Origin: Clostridia bacterium
Lineage (GTDB): Bacteria; Bacillota; Clostridia; Christensenellales; CAG-1252
Direction of reading: 5' to 3'
NCBI GenBank assembly: GCA_009928745.1
Contig: SACC01000001.1
Coordinates: 1-33,194, forward strand
Length of the DNA: 33,194 nt
A model generated the notes under the pieces. That model saw nothing but the letters and a program-made list of their open reading frames with translations. It had not been told where the DNA came from and did not search any database. Positions 10,001 through 25,000 of the stretch are shown piece by piece. The translations under genes were made by a program, and so were the position numbers. How positions within the stretch are numbered: the stretch's first letter is position 1; each line of letters opens with the position of its first letter.

Positions 10001-13000
10001 CTTGGGTATATTGTCCCAAAACAGCTTTTTCAAAGTATCCGCTGGTATATACTACATAAATTTCTTCGCTTAAGCCAAGTCTCTTCATGTAGCTGTCGTT
10101 GATAGTGTCAATGGGACTTAAATCACTGCCTGTGTCGTAAGGAGTAATTAGCTTATTGTTTTCAATATATATCTTTGTTTCTCCGTCATAGAAATAGCTT
10201 GCTCCGCTTTGAATATCACTGGAAAGTATTTTGACTAGTATCTTTACTGTCTGAACGAAACCTGTTCCGTCGGTAATATCATAGCTTATTGCATAATCTT
10301 CTGCCTTTGTGCTCAAGCTCTTGTAATCTCTTAGCGTTTTACCGTTTAATTTAAGAAGTTTTAAGCTGCCCTCGATTATCTCCCAATTTTGTACTACATC
10401 TCCGCATTTGACGGTAACACTGTCAAATGAAGTTATCTCCGTTACTGTAGTTAGCGGATTGTTGTTATAAAGAGGATTGATGGTAAGTACGCCGTGATAA
10501 CCACTTGGAACGGTTGCATCGTTTACTATTCCGCCTACTGTGTTTTCCACTTCGCTTTCCACCTTGACAAGCTCATAATTCTTAACGGTAAGCGGTATCT
10601 TGACGTCGGTAAATTCGGTGTTGGAAGATAGCTCATTACCCTCGCTGTCATAGCCAAACGAACGGAAGCTCAAATCAATATACGGCTGCTCGTCGGCAAA
10701 CGGGCTGTTGTATTTTAGACTGGTAAAGCGCCTTATGGAATTAACCGTCTGATAATCCAAACTCCACTTCAAATCGTTGAATATATAGGTCTTTTCTCTT
10801 ACGTTGCCTTCGTTATCTGTATTGGAATAATTATAGTTAAACACAAGCGGAAGTGACGCTAAAAATTCTTCGGCATCAAAATCTCTCGGATTGATTACTA
10901 TACTGCTTATATCGGATATTATTTGCGCCTTAGCTTGGTCAACGTCAATTACGAAAGGCTCAATTATTACCTTAACCGTGGAGCATATCGCATTGCCTAT
11001 ATAGCCTTGTAAATAAACTGTTTCGCCATTGGTCCCTTGCGCGCTCGTGCCTAACGCGTCAATGTTCCAGGTTATTTTCATACCCTGAGTACCTTTAGAA
11101 CTGCCGTCGGTAAATGTAGCGAAGTATCTGTTAGGCAAAGCGTCTATTATTGATATAGAGGAATCGTTATTCCTTCTTACTCCCAAATAGCCGTCCGAAT
11201 ATGCCCATGTGCCGCCCTCTACGGTAAAGTCAGTAAGGTCAAACGGATCATGGAACACTATTTTGGTAGGCAGTGTACGGATTTCTTTGGTCCAAACAGC
11301 ATTGACCGGCTCCAAAGAAATATGCCAGAACTCGCCGTTAAAGGTGGTATCTGCCACTTGACGAATATCCATTCCGTTAAGGTCAATATCTACTTCTTGA
11401 TAAATATCCTCTTTGGGATTATTGTTGACATCGTAGATAAATACCCTTGAATAAATAACTTTTTCTCCGGTCAGCGGATGCAAATAATAGGTGTCGCTAA
11501 TGGCATAGGACTTATAGTTAGATGTAGCCATAAACTGTTCCATAAAGACCTTTGCAACAGTATCTTCAACTCCCGCAGACACAATTGTTTTTGTTTCGAT
11601 GTCGCAGCTCTTAATTTCATAAGTTGCGGTGGCATCTGTCTTATAGGTATATGACCTCTTTGTTACGTCGTCGGACTCTATTCTTTCCTCGAAATACATT
11701 CTTTCTATTGTTTCGCTGTTAGAATTGGTTATCATCTCATAAGTCTGTCCGGTGGTCTTTGTTGTTTCATACTCGGGCAAGCCTAATTCCTGACGATTAT
11801 CCGAAACATTGTGATAGTATAGCTGAACGCCCCTGTCTCGATAATCATCGGGGTCTTCATCGGCTTCCAATCCCGTCATATTTATAGTATACGCGTTCTC
11901 TTTCACCACGGAATAGAATGAACCGACTCTGCCGTTCTTCTGCCAATAAGCATAATCCCAATCACCTTGCATCATTGCGTTGTAAGAAGGCATTTCGTTT
12001 TCTTCGCGCAAGGCTATTTTTTCACTGTTCTTGCTAAAGCTGGACCCGTTAATAAACAAACTTATTCTGTCAATATATCCGCCTTCGGAATCGCTGTTAA
12101 GGGTTATCTTTGCATATACGCTTAAATCATAGGTTCTTGCTTCGCGGTAAAGCGTTCTGCTATAGGTTGTACCGTCTTCCAAAGTTACCGTAGCCGTTGA
12201 TGATAAAGTTTGGTCAGTTAGTAAGTCTTGATAAGGCTTCAGCGGACTGGACGGTAAATCCATGGTAGAGAATATATTATAGCTTACCTGGAAAGGCAGT
12301 ACATGAGCAATCAGCAAGGAAGCCTCTTCAAGAACGGCGCCCACCTGCTCGCCTACAGTCTTAAGCAGACCGCCAATCAAAGGAATAATGGATAAGGTCG
12401 TAGGACTATAAACCAACAAGGCAATAAGGTCGTTTACGCCTATTCTTTCTCCCAAAATATCTACAGCTATATTTTTGAGATTAGACAGCGCGAATTCCTG
12501 CAATAAATAATGCACAAGCCCTGCGCCTTCTTTAGCAAGAGCGCTTTGAGCCGCTTGCATATAAGCTCCCTTTTCCTGATAAATATAATTATATATCTTT
12601 ATATCGTCTTCTTCGTTATATCTGCCGCGATAGCGTTTTACAAACTTGTCAAGCAATTCGCCCTCGCCCTTTTCTGCTAACTCCTCGTCGGTGTACTGGG
12701 TAAGGTCAAAATCTTCCTCTTCGGTATATGCTCCCAAACTTATATCGGATGCCGACACAGTTTGTCCCATAGTTACTCCGGTTATACCCAACATTCCAAA
12801 GAACATATTCTGAACAGAAAGTAACAAATTGGTTATCATATTGGAGTCTATCCAAGCTTCAATATAGGTATAAGTGTTATATCTATCGGCAATATGGCTG
12901 CCTTCATAGACTAAATTGCTGGTGTCATCCAAATAAGAGTAGTCATATTGCTGTTCGCCGTTGTCGCCGTCGTCATGAGGCTCGCTGTCTATTATGTCCG

Positions 13001-16000
13001 CACCCAAACGAATACGGAGTTTTTGTATCATAGAGGCGCTTTCAGTTACTGTTTCCGACCAATGCTTTGGACGTTTGGTAAGATTTATCTCTACGTTGTA
13101 ACTTGCTGTTCTGTCGTCAGAAACGCTCACTATCTCGGCTATTCCCATTGTCGATGTAGTATGGGAAGCATCTAAGCTATCGCCGATAACGGTACCGCCC
13201 TCGGTCAAATTAAAGTTCTGATAAACTTTGGAACGCAATTTGAATATATAGTTGCCGCCCACTAAGAATTCAGGCGCAGTGAAGCTGAATTTACCTGCCT
13301 CGTCTACGTTTATACTATAGTTTTCCGGTTCCAAATCGTAGAAATCCGTCACTCCTATTGTATGTTCGTTTAGTGAAATCCAAAATTCAAAATCACTGGA
13401 AGACGGTACGACATATTCTCCAATCTCGCTGTCATAATAACGTACGTAGCCAATAAAAGTAACGCTTGTAACTTCTACTTTGCTGAATATTACATCTATT
13501 TGAAGTGTGCTTCCATCGCTTGCTGAGGCTATATAGGTGTCAAGTAAATTAATATCTATACTTACTCTGCTGCCTCCGATTGTATAAACAAATCCTTCAA
13601 ACTTATAGCCCGATAGCTTGCCAAGCATAGAGTGATAAGATTTTGCCAAATTCGTATAATAATCTCTCAAATCGGTATATTCGTCAACGGTAACAGAATA
13701 GTCGCCTTTAGTTGCCGTTGTCAAACTGCTTACCGCACGGGTTAGTCCGCCGTCTATAATAATACTAGCTCCGCCGAAAGCCGATAGATTGGTAATCTCA
13801 CTCATGCTCTGGTCGGGATTTATCATATAGTAGGTCTTTCCGCTTAATGTGATTGTTTTCTTTCTTTCTACATTTGCCTTAGCCAAAACCTGCGAGCAAT
13901 TAATAGCCGCGCTTGTTTCTTTGGGTACAATCAAGAGGTCATTTTCCGAATAGGAGGTATAGCCTTCTTTATAGATAGTTACCGTGCTTCTGTCATTAAG
14001 AGCGTAATAGAAGGCGCCAACTTTTCTATAAATTATATTATTGTAAACAAAGCCCGCTTCCGCTTCTGGATCAACGTCATAATTGTTATTGAGATATTTT
14101 TCCACGCGGGAAACTTCTTGCTTTCCAGTAATATGGTCGGTTATGGGTAATTCTAAGAAGTAATAATAACCGTCCTTATCTGTAGTCGCCTTATTAACAA
14201 TTCCGCTGCCAGAGGTTATTTCAACAGTGGCTCCCTCAACCGGGGCTCCGTCGGTATCCTTAATTATTCCGTAGAATCTGCCTGTTTCTCCCGCCGTGTC
14301 GGTATCAGGGAACATGGTGTCCGGGAAGATAACAATCGTGGCAATTGCAATACCCTTACTGATAAAGCCTTCGATATCTCCTTGTAAGAAGCTCTTAACG
14401 TCTAGGTTAATTCCCAAAATACTGATGGAAATGGACATTCCTAAAGTGATAACCAAGGTATGATTTTCCACATGAACGGATATATCCCCTTGCTTATAAG
14501 AAGGAGTTTTAATAGCCGCGTCTATTACGTTATCCATAGACTTGTTAATCTCTAATTTACCACGCGCATAGCGATTCCTGAAGAATTTGGCTTCGTTGGT
14601 ATCGTCCTCAAATATAGCAGTTGCTCCGCTGCGCAAATTGGATATAAGTTTATAGCCGGTCTGTATTATTTGCCACCAGCCAACTGGGTTGCCCATAGCC
14701 GCCGTAGCGATATTAGAAACTATCTGCGCTATTTTTATCAATTTTACTATTTGAATAATGCCTTGAGCTACAGATTCTGCTCCGTCATAGCCGTCATCCT
14801 CATCCGCATAGTTATTAGGTCCGGTTTTGTGAACAGCCGGATACTTAGTAAATACGTCCTTTCTTGTCCAATAATCAGTACGCTTTTCTACATACAAAGT
14901 AAGGTCATCTAGGAAAATGCCGTCAAGTACGCTGTTTACAAGGTTTGCCATGTTCATGGAAATTCCGCCCGAGCTTAAAATGAGTCCATTTACTCCGCCG
15001 TAATCATTTAGACTTTCGGGTAAGGAAATAATATCTGTAAGCTCCTTATCACGGCCGCCTGCGGCTTCTCCCACGCCGTCATTAATCTTAATCTTTAATC
15101 CTTTTTCGGGAATAGACAAGCCGAGTCTATTACCTTGAGAGTCTACCTTTACGCTTAAGCTTAGGTTGTTAAGTCCCTCATAAGTATTCATGCTTATACT
15201 TATTTTTTCGAAAGCGGGTATATCCATACCAAGCAGAAGCTTAAATACTCCTGCGCTTGGATTAATTGTTATTCCCTTATTGCCCAGTAATATATTAACT
15301 ATCGCCGCGCTCTTTTTGCCGCCATCTGTAGATGTGTTATCGCTACCTGTGCCGCCTATGCCTACCGCCTGAGACAAAGATGTCAACTCTTTGTTATATT
15401 CGTCATCGGTCATGGGGAATTCTTCTCTTATTTCCGAAAGTCCCTCTGAAATAATATCAATAACTTCTTGGTCGCTCATCTTGCCAAATCTACCAGACAA
15501 GTTGTCGCTAATAAGAGAAGCTCTAAGCTCGGCTAGTCTTGATTCCTTTGTTATCTCTTCCTCATAACTTATCTTTCTATGAGAAACAAGTTGCAAAGTT
15601 TTGCCTTCAGCGGTGTCAAAGTTGAGCATTTCGGTCAGTAGGGCGCTGACATCTATACCGTTTGCCCCTGAGAATTCCGAAACAATATCAATTCCGCCCA
15701 GAAGCTTGCTTAAAATGCTGCCTAGGTCAATACCGTTAAGTGAGGTTTTGAATAATCCTAAAGTGCTTAGGTCAACGTATACCGTCTTGTTTACATAATA
15801 AACAGCAAGCATAATATCGTCGTTGTAGTATACTTCCAACACCAATATAGAATTGTTGTAATTAACCAAATCTATTGCTAAGTCGAAGTTAAGAGTAAAC
15901 GTCATCATGGTGTCTTGCATATCAAAGTTAACGGTATCTTCTTCAAGCTCAAGCAGTTTTTCGAGGAATTCCTCCAAATCTTCCACCACTTCGCTCTTCG

Positions 16001-19000
16001 TGCCGTCAGGCTTAAGGGTTTGCAAGGTAATATCCAGTTGCAAACTTAGATGCAAGTTCTTTATTTGGTCTATACTGGTGCATTCTTCGGCATCATAATC
16101 ATTTACTATAGTCATATCTACAACCGAAGATAAGTTGTTTTTCTTGACCAGGTGAGAATAGCTCTTTCTGATATTATAACGGATTGAGAACTGTTTGCTT
16201 TCGTCCATAACAAGCTGAATACCGGACACTTCGGAAACTCCGTCACCGTCACTATCCACACGGCCTATCTTCAAATAGCTGAACATAGGCAGATTCAAAA
16301 TAGCGGCTGGCAAGGTGCCTTTCTTCAATATCTCTTCCCTTTCTTCATCGGTTAGAGGACCGTTCTCTTCCTCGGCTTTCTCTAGCGCGCTTCTGGTTAG
16401 TATGGTATCTAAGTTTCCAAGCAGCGCCATTAACAAGCCGCCGGTTATTGCTATGCTTACTTCGTCATAATCATAAATAAACAGAAGCATATTTTGTCCG
16501 AACTCCATATCGGCTATGGTGTTATATCTCTGCGCTCTCTCTTCTGCCTCGCTTATATCGTTGGATATGCTTGAAGCATTTTGAGGCTCAATTACCTCAT
16601 CTTGTTCGGGCGCAAAACCACTTGCCAAATCAGACAAAAGCCCTTTCACAATACTGCCTAAATCCACGCCTGATAGGCTTAATAGTGAATATCCTAATCC
16701 GCGCAAATCAATATATACCGTTCCGCCTCCGGCCGTTCCGATAAAAGTAATGCTTAGTATTCTCTTTGTAACATTGCCGTTTCCGTCGCCATAGCCTATA
16801 TCCAGCTCCAGTCTCATATTGCTGATATCGCTAAAATCAATGTAAGTGCGAAGAGCAAAAGTAAGCTCTATGTTAAGGCTGTCTTCACTGCTAAGTATAT
16901 TTAGACCTAGACCTCTTATTATGCTGTTGGATAACTGTGACATATTAAGTATGGTGTTAAAGTCGTCATTAACCAGCAATGAGCTGTTGACCTCGGCAAC
17001 CCATACGTAATCGGCAATATCCTGATAGTTGGCAAACTTCGTATAAATAGCCTCTCCAAAGAAATTGCTCTTTTGTCCGAAGCTGATATTGACATTGCTT
17101 ATGCTGAAAGAGTAGTTTATTTTGGAATCGTTGATAACATTATCGTTTGTATCCTTGATAGAAGCGTCTACCGGCACAGTAATACTTAGGCTGTTATTAA
17201 TTAAATCAATTTCCAGCTGAATATTTCCGAATTCGTCAAAGTTGAAGTTGAAGAACGAGGACATTATAGCCTGAATTATTGCAGAAGAAAATTTAATACC
17301 CAAAGAGCCTTTGCCGAAAGTAATACTTTCTACAATTTTACCCCAGTCAAGGTTGGAGAACATACTTTCTTCCTCTTCCGGCTGTCCGCCCTCATTCTCG
17401 TCCTCGGCATATAACAACTGACTGTACAGATAAGAACTGTAGCTTGCTCCGTCTATTTCATAAACTGTATCAGACTTCAGTATGTCAAAGAACAATTGAA
17501 CGAAGTTAATACCCAAGAAGTCATAGCCTGTCTTAGGGGTAAGCATAAGTTTGTCATGCTCGGATTCTCCGCAGTCGAAGTAGAATTTCGGGTCAAGTAT
17601 TCCTTCTCCCTCGCCGTCATGGTTGAGCAGTCCTCCCACAAAATAGATATTGGCGAAGTTTTCCCCGCTTAAATTATACATTCTTATGCTAAAATCAAAG
17701 GCTTCTTGCTCTATGTCAATATCCAGCGCAATGTCAATTCTGATAAGCCCTTTTGCATTTCGTAAAAATCTTAATTGGAAATAAGTATCCATTTCTTGAA
17801 CGTCGAATAATTTGCTCCAGTCAAGTATGGTTTTTAATACGTCGCTTTCCAAATAGATGCTAAGCGATGCGGTAACGCGCGCGCCGATTATTTCCCTAAG
17901 AACACTTATTAAATCAGCGCCCTCTTCGATATCGGTACCTAATTCATAGAGGTCGTCAAAGAAGCCGTTGTCATAATCGCCCTTGATTCCGTTAAATAAC
18001 GCATTGAAGGTATCAATATTGGTGCTTATCAAAGTATCGTTCAGCAAGGTCAAATTGACGTCATAGCCGACGGTTTCGCTGTCTTCAGGGGAGTTCTTGT
18101 GTAAATTAAGGTTTAGTGAGAAGTCGTCACTGTAGTCTATGCCCAAATAACCCGTGGTCATAATAAGGTTAAGCAGGTCCTTCATATCGCCGGTCAGACT
18201 GTCTTGTCCGACGAATACTTTGACAATTTCCACCAACATGTCGATGGTTATTATTAGGGCTGTTTCTTTGCTGCTTATTCTGATTAGCGCCTCAATAGCC
18301 TCTCCTAATGTACTTTCAGCATTACTAACCACAGCAAACATCTGCTCAAACGGAGTCATTGCGTTTTGGGCTTCCTCATCGGTATAGCCGTGGTAAGACT
18401 GCATAATAAAACTATTAAGAGCGTTTATTTCCTCGTCTTCGTTAGCTCCGAACATACCGAGCACTATATTGCCCAAATTAACAGGAACGGCAACGTTAAG
18501 CTTACTATCAAATATTTCGGCTTGTCCGTAAATATTTCCGCCGTAAATCCATATATGAAGTATTACTTGTTCAAACCTTACATTTTCTCCGTTGACGTCG
18601 TGTTCAATTATATAATAGGTCAGCATCAGCTCGCCCACTACAGACTCTGCCACTTCGCTTGAATTGCCGGAGAATAGGGCGGCAAAATTAATGCCTATTT
18701 GTCCTTGAATGGTTACATAAATCATACTGCTTTCTAAGAAGCTGATGTCTAGGTCCAAATCTATAGGAAGACTGATAAGGTCTAATATATCGGTAATATT
18801 AAGGTCGCCTTGATTATAGCTAAACGAGAAAGAAGCATTAACATTTATACGCAAAGTAAGGTCGGCATATTCGGTATATTCTGCCTTTTCTTCATCGGTC
18901 AGAACGTCTTTGATACTGCTTACGGTTTCTCCGCTTTCGTTGATATAATTTGACTTAATATCAACCAGCAAGCTGGAGTCTTCCCCTATTATACCTATGC

Positions 19001-22000
19001 CTAACGAAAGCAGTGCGCGGTTATTTTTCCTTGCCATAGCCTCGTCATAAATCATAGTAAAGGCTCTTTCGGCAATCAGTCCGCTGTTAGTCACGCTCAT
19101 AAGCTCAGTAATAGAAGCCGCTTCTTCCAAAAGCAAATACTCCTTCAAATATTGACTCTTTTCCACAAAGCTCAGCATTTCCAAAATTTGCTCGGCGCTA
19201 TAGCCTTGTCCAAGGTTAGCTTTAAGCGTCAATTTTTCGGCTACCTGCGGATATAAACCAATATAATCTGCAAAATAATTATTCCATATTGACAGATCAA
19301 GAGAATCCTTAGTAGTGCCAAGAACGTTGACGGCTATTACTATATCGTCATATAGTTCTTTGCTATCTAAGCTTAAGGTTACATTATTTACAGTATTTGC
19401 TATATAATCCAATACCAAAAGCAAGGCTTCGGCTTTAGCTTTAGCGGTAGAAACATCTAAGGTAGATATATAGTTATGCAAAGCTATTTCGTCACTATCG
19501 TTTGCTATAAGTAATGCAAGTAAATCGTCAAAGTCACTAGCTAGTGCATTAGCGTAAGCGTTTGACGCTTGAATATAGTATATACTTCCGCCTAAGCTGT
19601 ATGTGTTGAAGATAGCGCGGAACGCTGTATTGATGCCCGATACGGTATAATTGCCGTTGAAATACGTTTCTATCATATCGCGCATTCTTAGATAATCCTC
19701 GGTGCGGCCGTTGGTTGTCGACAATGCTGCCGATGCTGCCACTATCTCCGCCAAATCTTCGCTAAGTGTCAATATGTTGGTATAAGCAAGAGCGGCAAAC
19801 TCATCAAAAAGCCCTAGTTCGCTGATATATTCCATAAAGTAGGTGTTTACAACTGCTTTATAGCTTGCCCATACGCTATTTAGTATGGAAATCAATTCTA
19901 CATTTAACAATACGTTTTCGTTTTCAAAGTCAGCGGTCGTTGCGTTATAGCTAAGGGCAATAATGGAAGCAAACAATTCACGTTTGTCCTCGTTAGTCAG
20001 CACGCCTAAGCCGCCGTCTTCAGCCGCTACAATTATATTAGATATACTGCGACAGAAGTTAACTGTTTCTTTATAGGCGGTAGGTACTGCGAAGCCGCCT
20101 TGAGATATCATTAGGTCTATGGCGCTGACTACGTCTGATAAATCATAATTACCGGTTATTTCTTCTCCGCCGAATTCTACGGTGTAGATATTATACAGAT
20201 GGTTGCGCAAGGCTAATACAAATCCGTCATAATTTGTCACAATACCGCTAAGCATCGCGATTACGTCTAACTGACTGTTATAAACTATATTATCTGCTAA
20301 GGCACTAACGATGGTGTCCATATTATAAGCCATTATTTCATAATATCTTAGGTCATAATTGTCTACCCACTCGTTAAAGTTGCTTATCTTGGGAGCTAAA
20401 CCGCCTGTAAATGAAAGAGCAAATTGCTCGCGGTAAGCTGCCGCCATTTTTACTATGCCGCTATCGGTAAGGTTAGTTATAAGAAGCTCTTTAAGCGCAA
20501 GCAGCATAGATTCCTGCATAGAAGAATCGTTAAGCACAACCTGCTTTAATGAAGCATATTCTCCGCTATTGTTGTCAACTCCTTCAATAAAGCTTTCAAT
20601 ATCGGTAATTTTGTATATCTTTCCGTCTTGGAATAACTCTTTTGCCGTGGTAAGGAAGAGTTGTTTGGACTGAGCCATTGTCAAAGAATGTTCTTCACTT
20701 AAAGAAAATTCATAGCTCTCACACTTTTCTATCAGTTCATACCAAAGTTCTCTGTAATCTTTTTTGGAAACCTCAGCATTAAGCATAAGTATGTTTTCCA
20801 TACGACCGTAAATATAGTATATGGCTTGATAATAAGTCTTTCCGCCTGCATTAAGTTGGTCTTGCACACTTGCACTGTTTACAATGCTAAGTTCCTCGGT
20901 AATATATTTTAGTTTGGAAAGTTTAGCAAACAGCTGTGTTTCCAAAATATTGCGGTAATTGTTGCAATAATCGGGTATTAAGACAACACCGTAAGTTGCT
21001 AATGCCAAATTATTTATTCTTATATTTTCCGCCGTCTTTTCCGGAGATGCTTCGCTGTAATTATTGGCAGCCTGATATACTGCTTTGATATAAGCAAGCA
21101 GCTTCGCTGCATAACCAAACGCTATATCAATATCGGTAACGGTATTAACATCTTCTACTGTAGGACAATAACCTAAGCTCGCTTCTATTGTAGCAAGAGC
21201 CTGACCGTATTCTTCGGAATACTGAGGATTGCCGTATTCGTCATCCTCTATTCTGTATTTTACCTTCTCAATTTCGTCAAGTGTAGTCTTAGCGTTATTT
21301 AGGTCGCTTATCATATCCAAAAGCGGCTGCCTTTCGTTATCGACGATAACGGGCATCAATATGGTAGACCACATACCTATGCTGTCATTTATTAGGTTAA
21401 CTATATTGCTATAGTAATTATCCGACAAATTGATTGAACTGAGTCTGGCGGGAAGAACGCTGAATATATTTTCGCTTACCGCTTCAAAATTAGCATCCAA
21501 GAGTACTTCCAATCTATCGTTATAACCGTCAACACCATAATACCAAGTATGGAAGGAATTATAACTTGCGGCATCATAATACTCTTCCCATAGCTCTAAA
21601 TTAGCGCTGCGCAAGAATAAATTATCCAATAAAAACGCTTTATTCTCGGCATTAATTTTCTTTTCCAGTTCCAAAGTTACGTTTGCCGAAGCATATTCGT
21701 TAATATCAACTATTATCAAGCTTTCATCCAAAATGTCGCTATAAAGCGTTTCCGCATCTTCTCTGAACTCATTAATAAAATCTAAATAAGTATCAATATT
21801 ACTGATAACGTATTCTTTGGATTTTGCGACAAGACTGGTTAGGGTGCTGTCAATTACACTGTTCGCCGAGGAAATAACGGTACTGTTGATAATCTCTTGA
21901 ATATCGCTGTATAATCTTTCGAATAAGCAGGATTTCAAAATATTATTGAGTTCGGTTATTCTCTCTAATGTAGAGCTGTAACGCATCCATTTGTCCCAAG

Positions 22001-25000
22001 CATATTTCTTTATATATTGCTCATTAGACAAATACCCAAATAATTTGCTTATTCTGTTAACGGCGGCAGTAACTTCGGCTATATTAGTACTATCTCCTAC
22101 ATAATCACTCATGGAAGAAAGCCATACCGCCTCTGTTAAACAGCTGTAGTTGCCCAAAGCAAAATTATTATATATTTGGTTTAATAGCGTAAATTCTTCG
22201 CCGACAAGACTCTTCAATAAATAACCGAAGGAAATTACCTCTTCTATTGCATTATCGTAGCTTCCAAAGTAGGACGCCGCATAGTTTTGCGCTTCAACAA
22301 CAGCGGCGGTTAAGCCTTTTATTTCCACATATTGATTAAACGCTAAGTAGGCATTATAGAAGCTATAACTTCTTATGTCGAATAAATATCCGTCGGTAAT
22401 ACTCTGATTAAGCCCGGTAATGTTCATATCGACTACTTGAGACTTGAGCAATACAGCCTTTACCGCTACGTCTATTGCCGCGCGGTTTTGGGTGTTTAGC
22501 TCTTCCTTTGTTTCATCGAAGGTATCGCATATGTCGGAGGTTATTTTTAAGGCGGTGGCTATGGAAATATTATGTTCCAAATCCACACCCTTGTATTTCT
22601 CTAATAAAGCCTTAATAGCCTCCATAGGAACATTAGAATAGTTCCCTTGAGCTATCTCATTAATTACGCTTATATTGCTAAAAGTACTTATATCATAACG
22701 TTTTAAGACATACGCAAAAGCTCTGACCGCTATATAACAATCTGCCAAATAGCCGTCTCCGCCGTAATTATCGCTAAGAGTAATCGGATTGCCTATATTG
22801 TTAACGTTGCTTACGTATGAATTTGCCGAAGAAATATAACCTTGAAGCACTTCATCGGTTGTGTCAAGAGAAAGTACAAGCCACGCTATTACCAGTTTGA
22901 ATAAATCATTAGATGTCCAATTTAATTCAGCTTTCGGGTCGGTTTCTTGAGTAGCTCCGTTATTTATTGCAAACTCGGAAGCAGGCAGGTCTATTGGCTT
23001 ATAAATACTCTCCATTTCTAAGTTAATGAGCTCGTCAAAGCTTAGCTGCTTTAAGGAGAAGTCTGCACCGTAGCTGTTAATATAGGCTGTTGCCTCGGAA
23101 AAATCTTGCAAAAGAGTTGTCAGCTTGGTATAATAACGGCTTATTAAGGTATTATAAGCTACGCTTAGGTCATATTCTGAGGAGCTTTGTGTCACTCCTT
23201 CCAATATCAAAGAATAATCTATACTCTCTTCCAAGAAAAGTTTCCTTACTATAGCGGCTTTAATTGCTCTTATCGACATGGTTGCATCGATTGTATAACT
23301 GCCCGCCGCCGTTATAAGCGCCGATATGCTGTTAAATACTAGATCGTAAGTAAATCCGCCCTCTTGATAAGCGCTCATTGTTGCGCCTTTGGACAGGTTA
23401 TAACTTTGCAACGTCTTTGAAGTAGTTGTAAGAATGTTGCCTATTATTTTGACGTCGTCCCTATTCACTCCAAGAAGCGCTAGCTTTTCATCGCTGTAAA
23501 ACTCCGCTTTTGCCAAATTGTTCCAAACAACGTATTTAAGTATGTTTACATCGTCTTCGATAAGAGCGTTGTTAATTGCATTGGAACCAAGGAGCAAGTC
23601 TTGCTTAAACTTATCGTAAGCATAAGCTTTAATCTCAATTTCGCTTGCCTTTGAGTACTTTGCTCTAGCAAAGCTTTCCGCCGAAAGCATCAACGCCTTT
23701 TGATAATAATCGGTGGTTTCTTCATAATATCTTTCGTAAGCCAGCGCCTTTTGGTATACATATAGTTCGTCGTATTTGGCGGTATATACCTTGATACCTC
23801 CGGCTGAATCGGCATAGTATATTTGCTCGTATAAATACTTAAACCAAGCGCTCTGCCTTGCGTATAAGTTGCGGAACAAATTAGTAACAAGATAAGTATA
23901 AGATACCGAGTCGCTGCCGCTGCCGAACATATTTCTTATAGAATCAATCTTCTTCTTATAGGTATTGCCGTTATATCCTTCCGACATGCTTACTCCAGCT
24001 TCTCTTCCCAAAGAAACGCACGCATCGAAAGCCAAAGCCTTGCTTCCGTATGTGGCAAGAAGAACGTTCAACTCATTCTTTACTTCCAAATCAGTTATTG
24101 TCTCATATACTTTATCCCACTCAACTTCCTTCAAATAATTAGAGTAGAATAATTCAAGCTTTATATTCTTTTGATTGATATCACGCTCATTGTCTAAGGA
24201 GTAGTCAAAACCGTACGTGGTAGCAAGAGCCTCGCTAAAGTAGCATTCTATTGCAACATAATCGTATAAGAATAGTTTTGCCTGCGTTTCGCTAAAGTCT
24301 GTCAGACGCGCTCTTATCCTGCTCATAATAGCCGGAGCATCGGTTGCAGTATCGGTCAGCCAAGCATTTACTCTAGAAAGTTTTTGCGCATCCGATAGAT
24401 TATAGTTTTGGTAAAGCAGAGTGTTCTCAACCAAAACAGCCCAAACCTTGTCATAAATAATCGACGTTGCCGAAACGTTGTTTTGGTACCAATAGACAAA
24501 TTCATTATTTAGCAGCTCACTCATGAGAATGCTGTCGGCATCGTCTATTTCTTTACTGGGCAAATCTAATTGAATAAGTATTGTTATACTTGGGTCAATT
24601 GACAGGCTAAGGGCGGGAGTGGTTACCGAATTAATAACTTCTTCCACCACGACAATCTTTTCTGCCAAATCAACGCCCATAAAGTATTTAACAAGGGAGA
24701 ATATTGCGCCTTGAGTAAGATTAATCGCCACACCTTTGATTACGTCGCCGATTATTGCAAGGGTACCTATACCTTGAGTAGCTCCTGCAATGTTTTGAGG
24801 ACGTTCGCCATTATAATAATTTTCTATGCCGGCTATCCTTTCTCTTAATTCGGCAGCTTCCTGAGTATCTCCCCCGGTTATTGAAGAAATAAGCCCCATT
24901 ACGTTGGTTATTTTTACCTTACCCACATAGAAGTTTTCGTTATTGGAAAGACCCGATGCATCAATAAACAAATCTCCGCGGATATAGGATATACCGGCAA

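Noticed and set aside
17562..17573. CGES as a possible thioester (CGEQ-like) bond
   Set aside because: The required Gln is Ser, and surrounding sequence does not resemble thioester domains.
24972..24980. RGD integrin-binding motif in unit 6
   Set aside because: It lies at the start of the unit's closing strand, occurs once, and three-residue matches are expected by chance in a protein this long.
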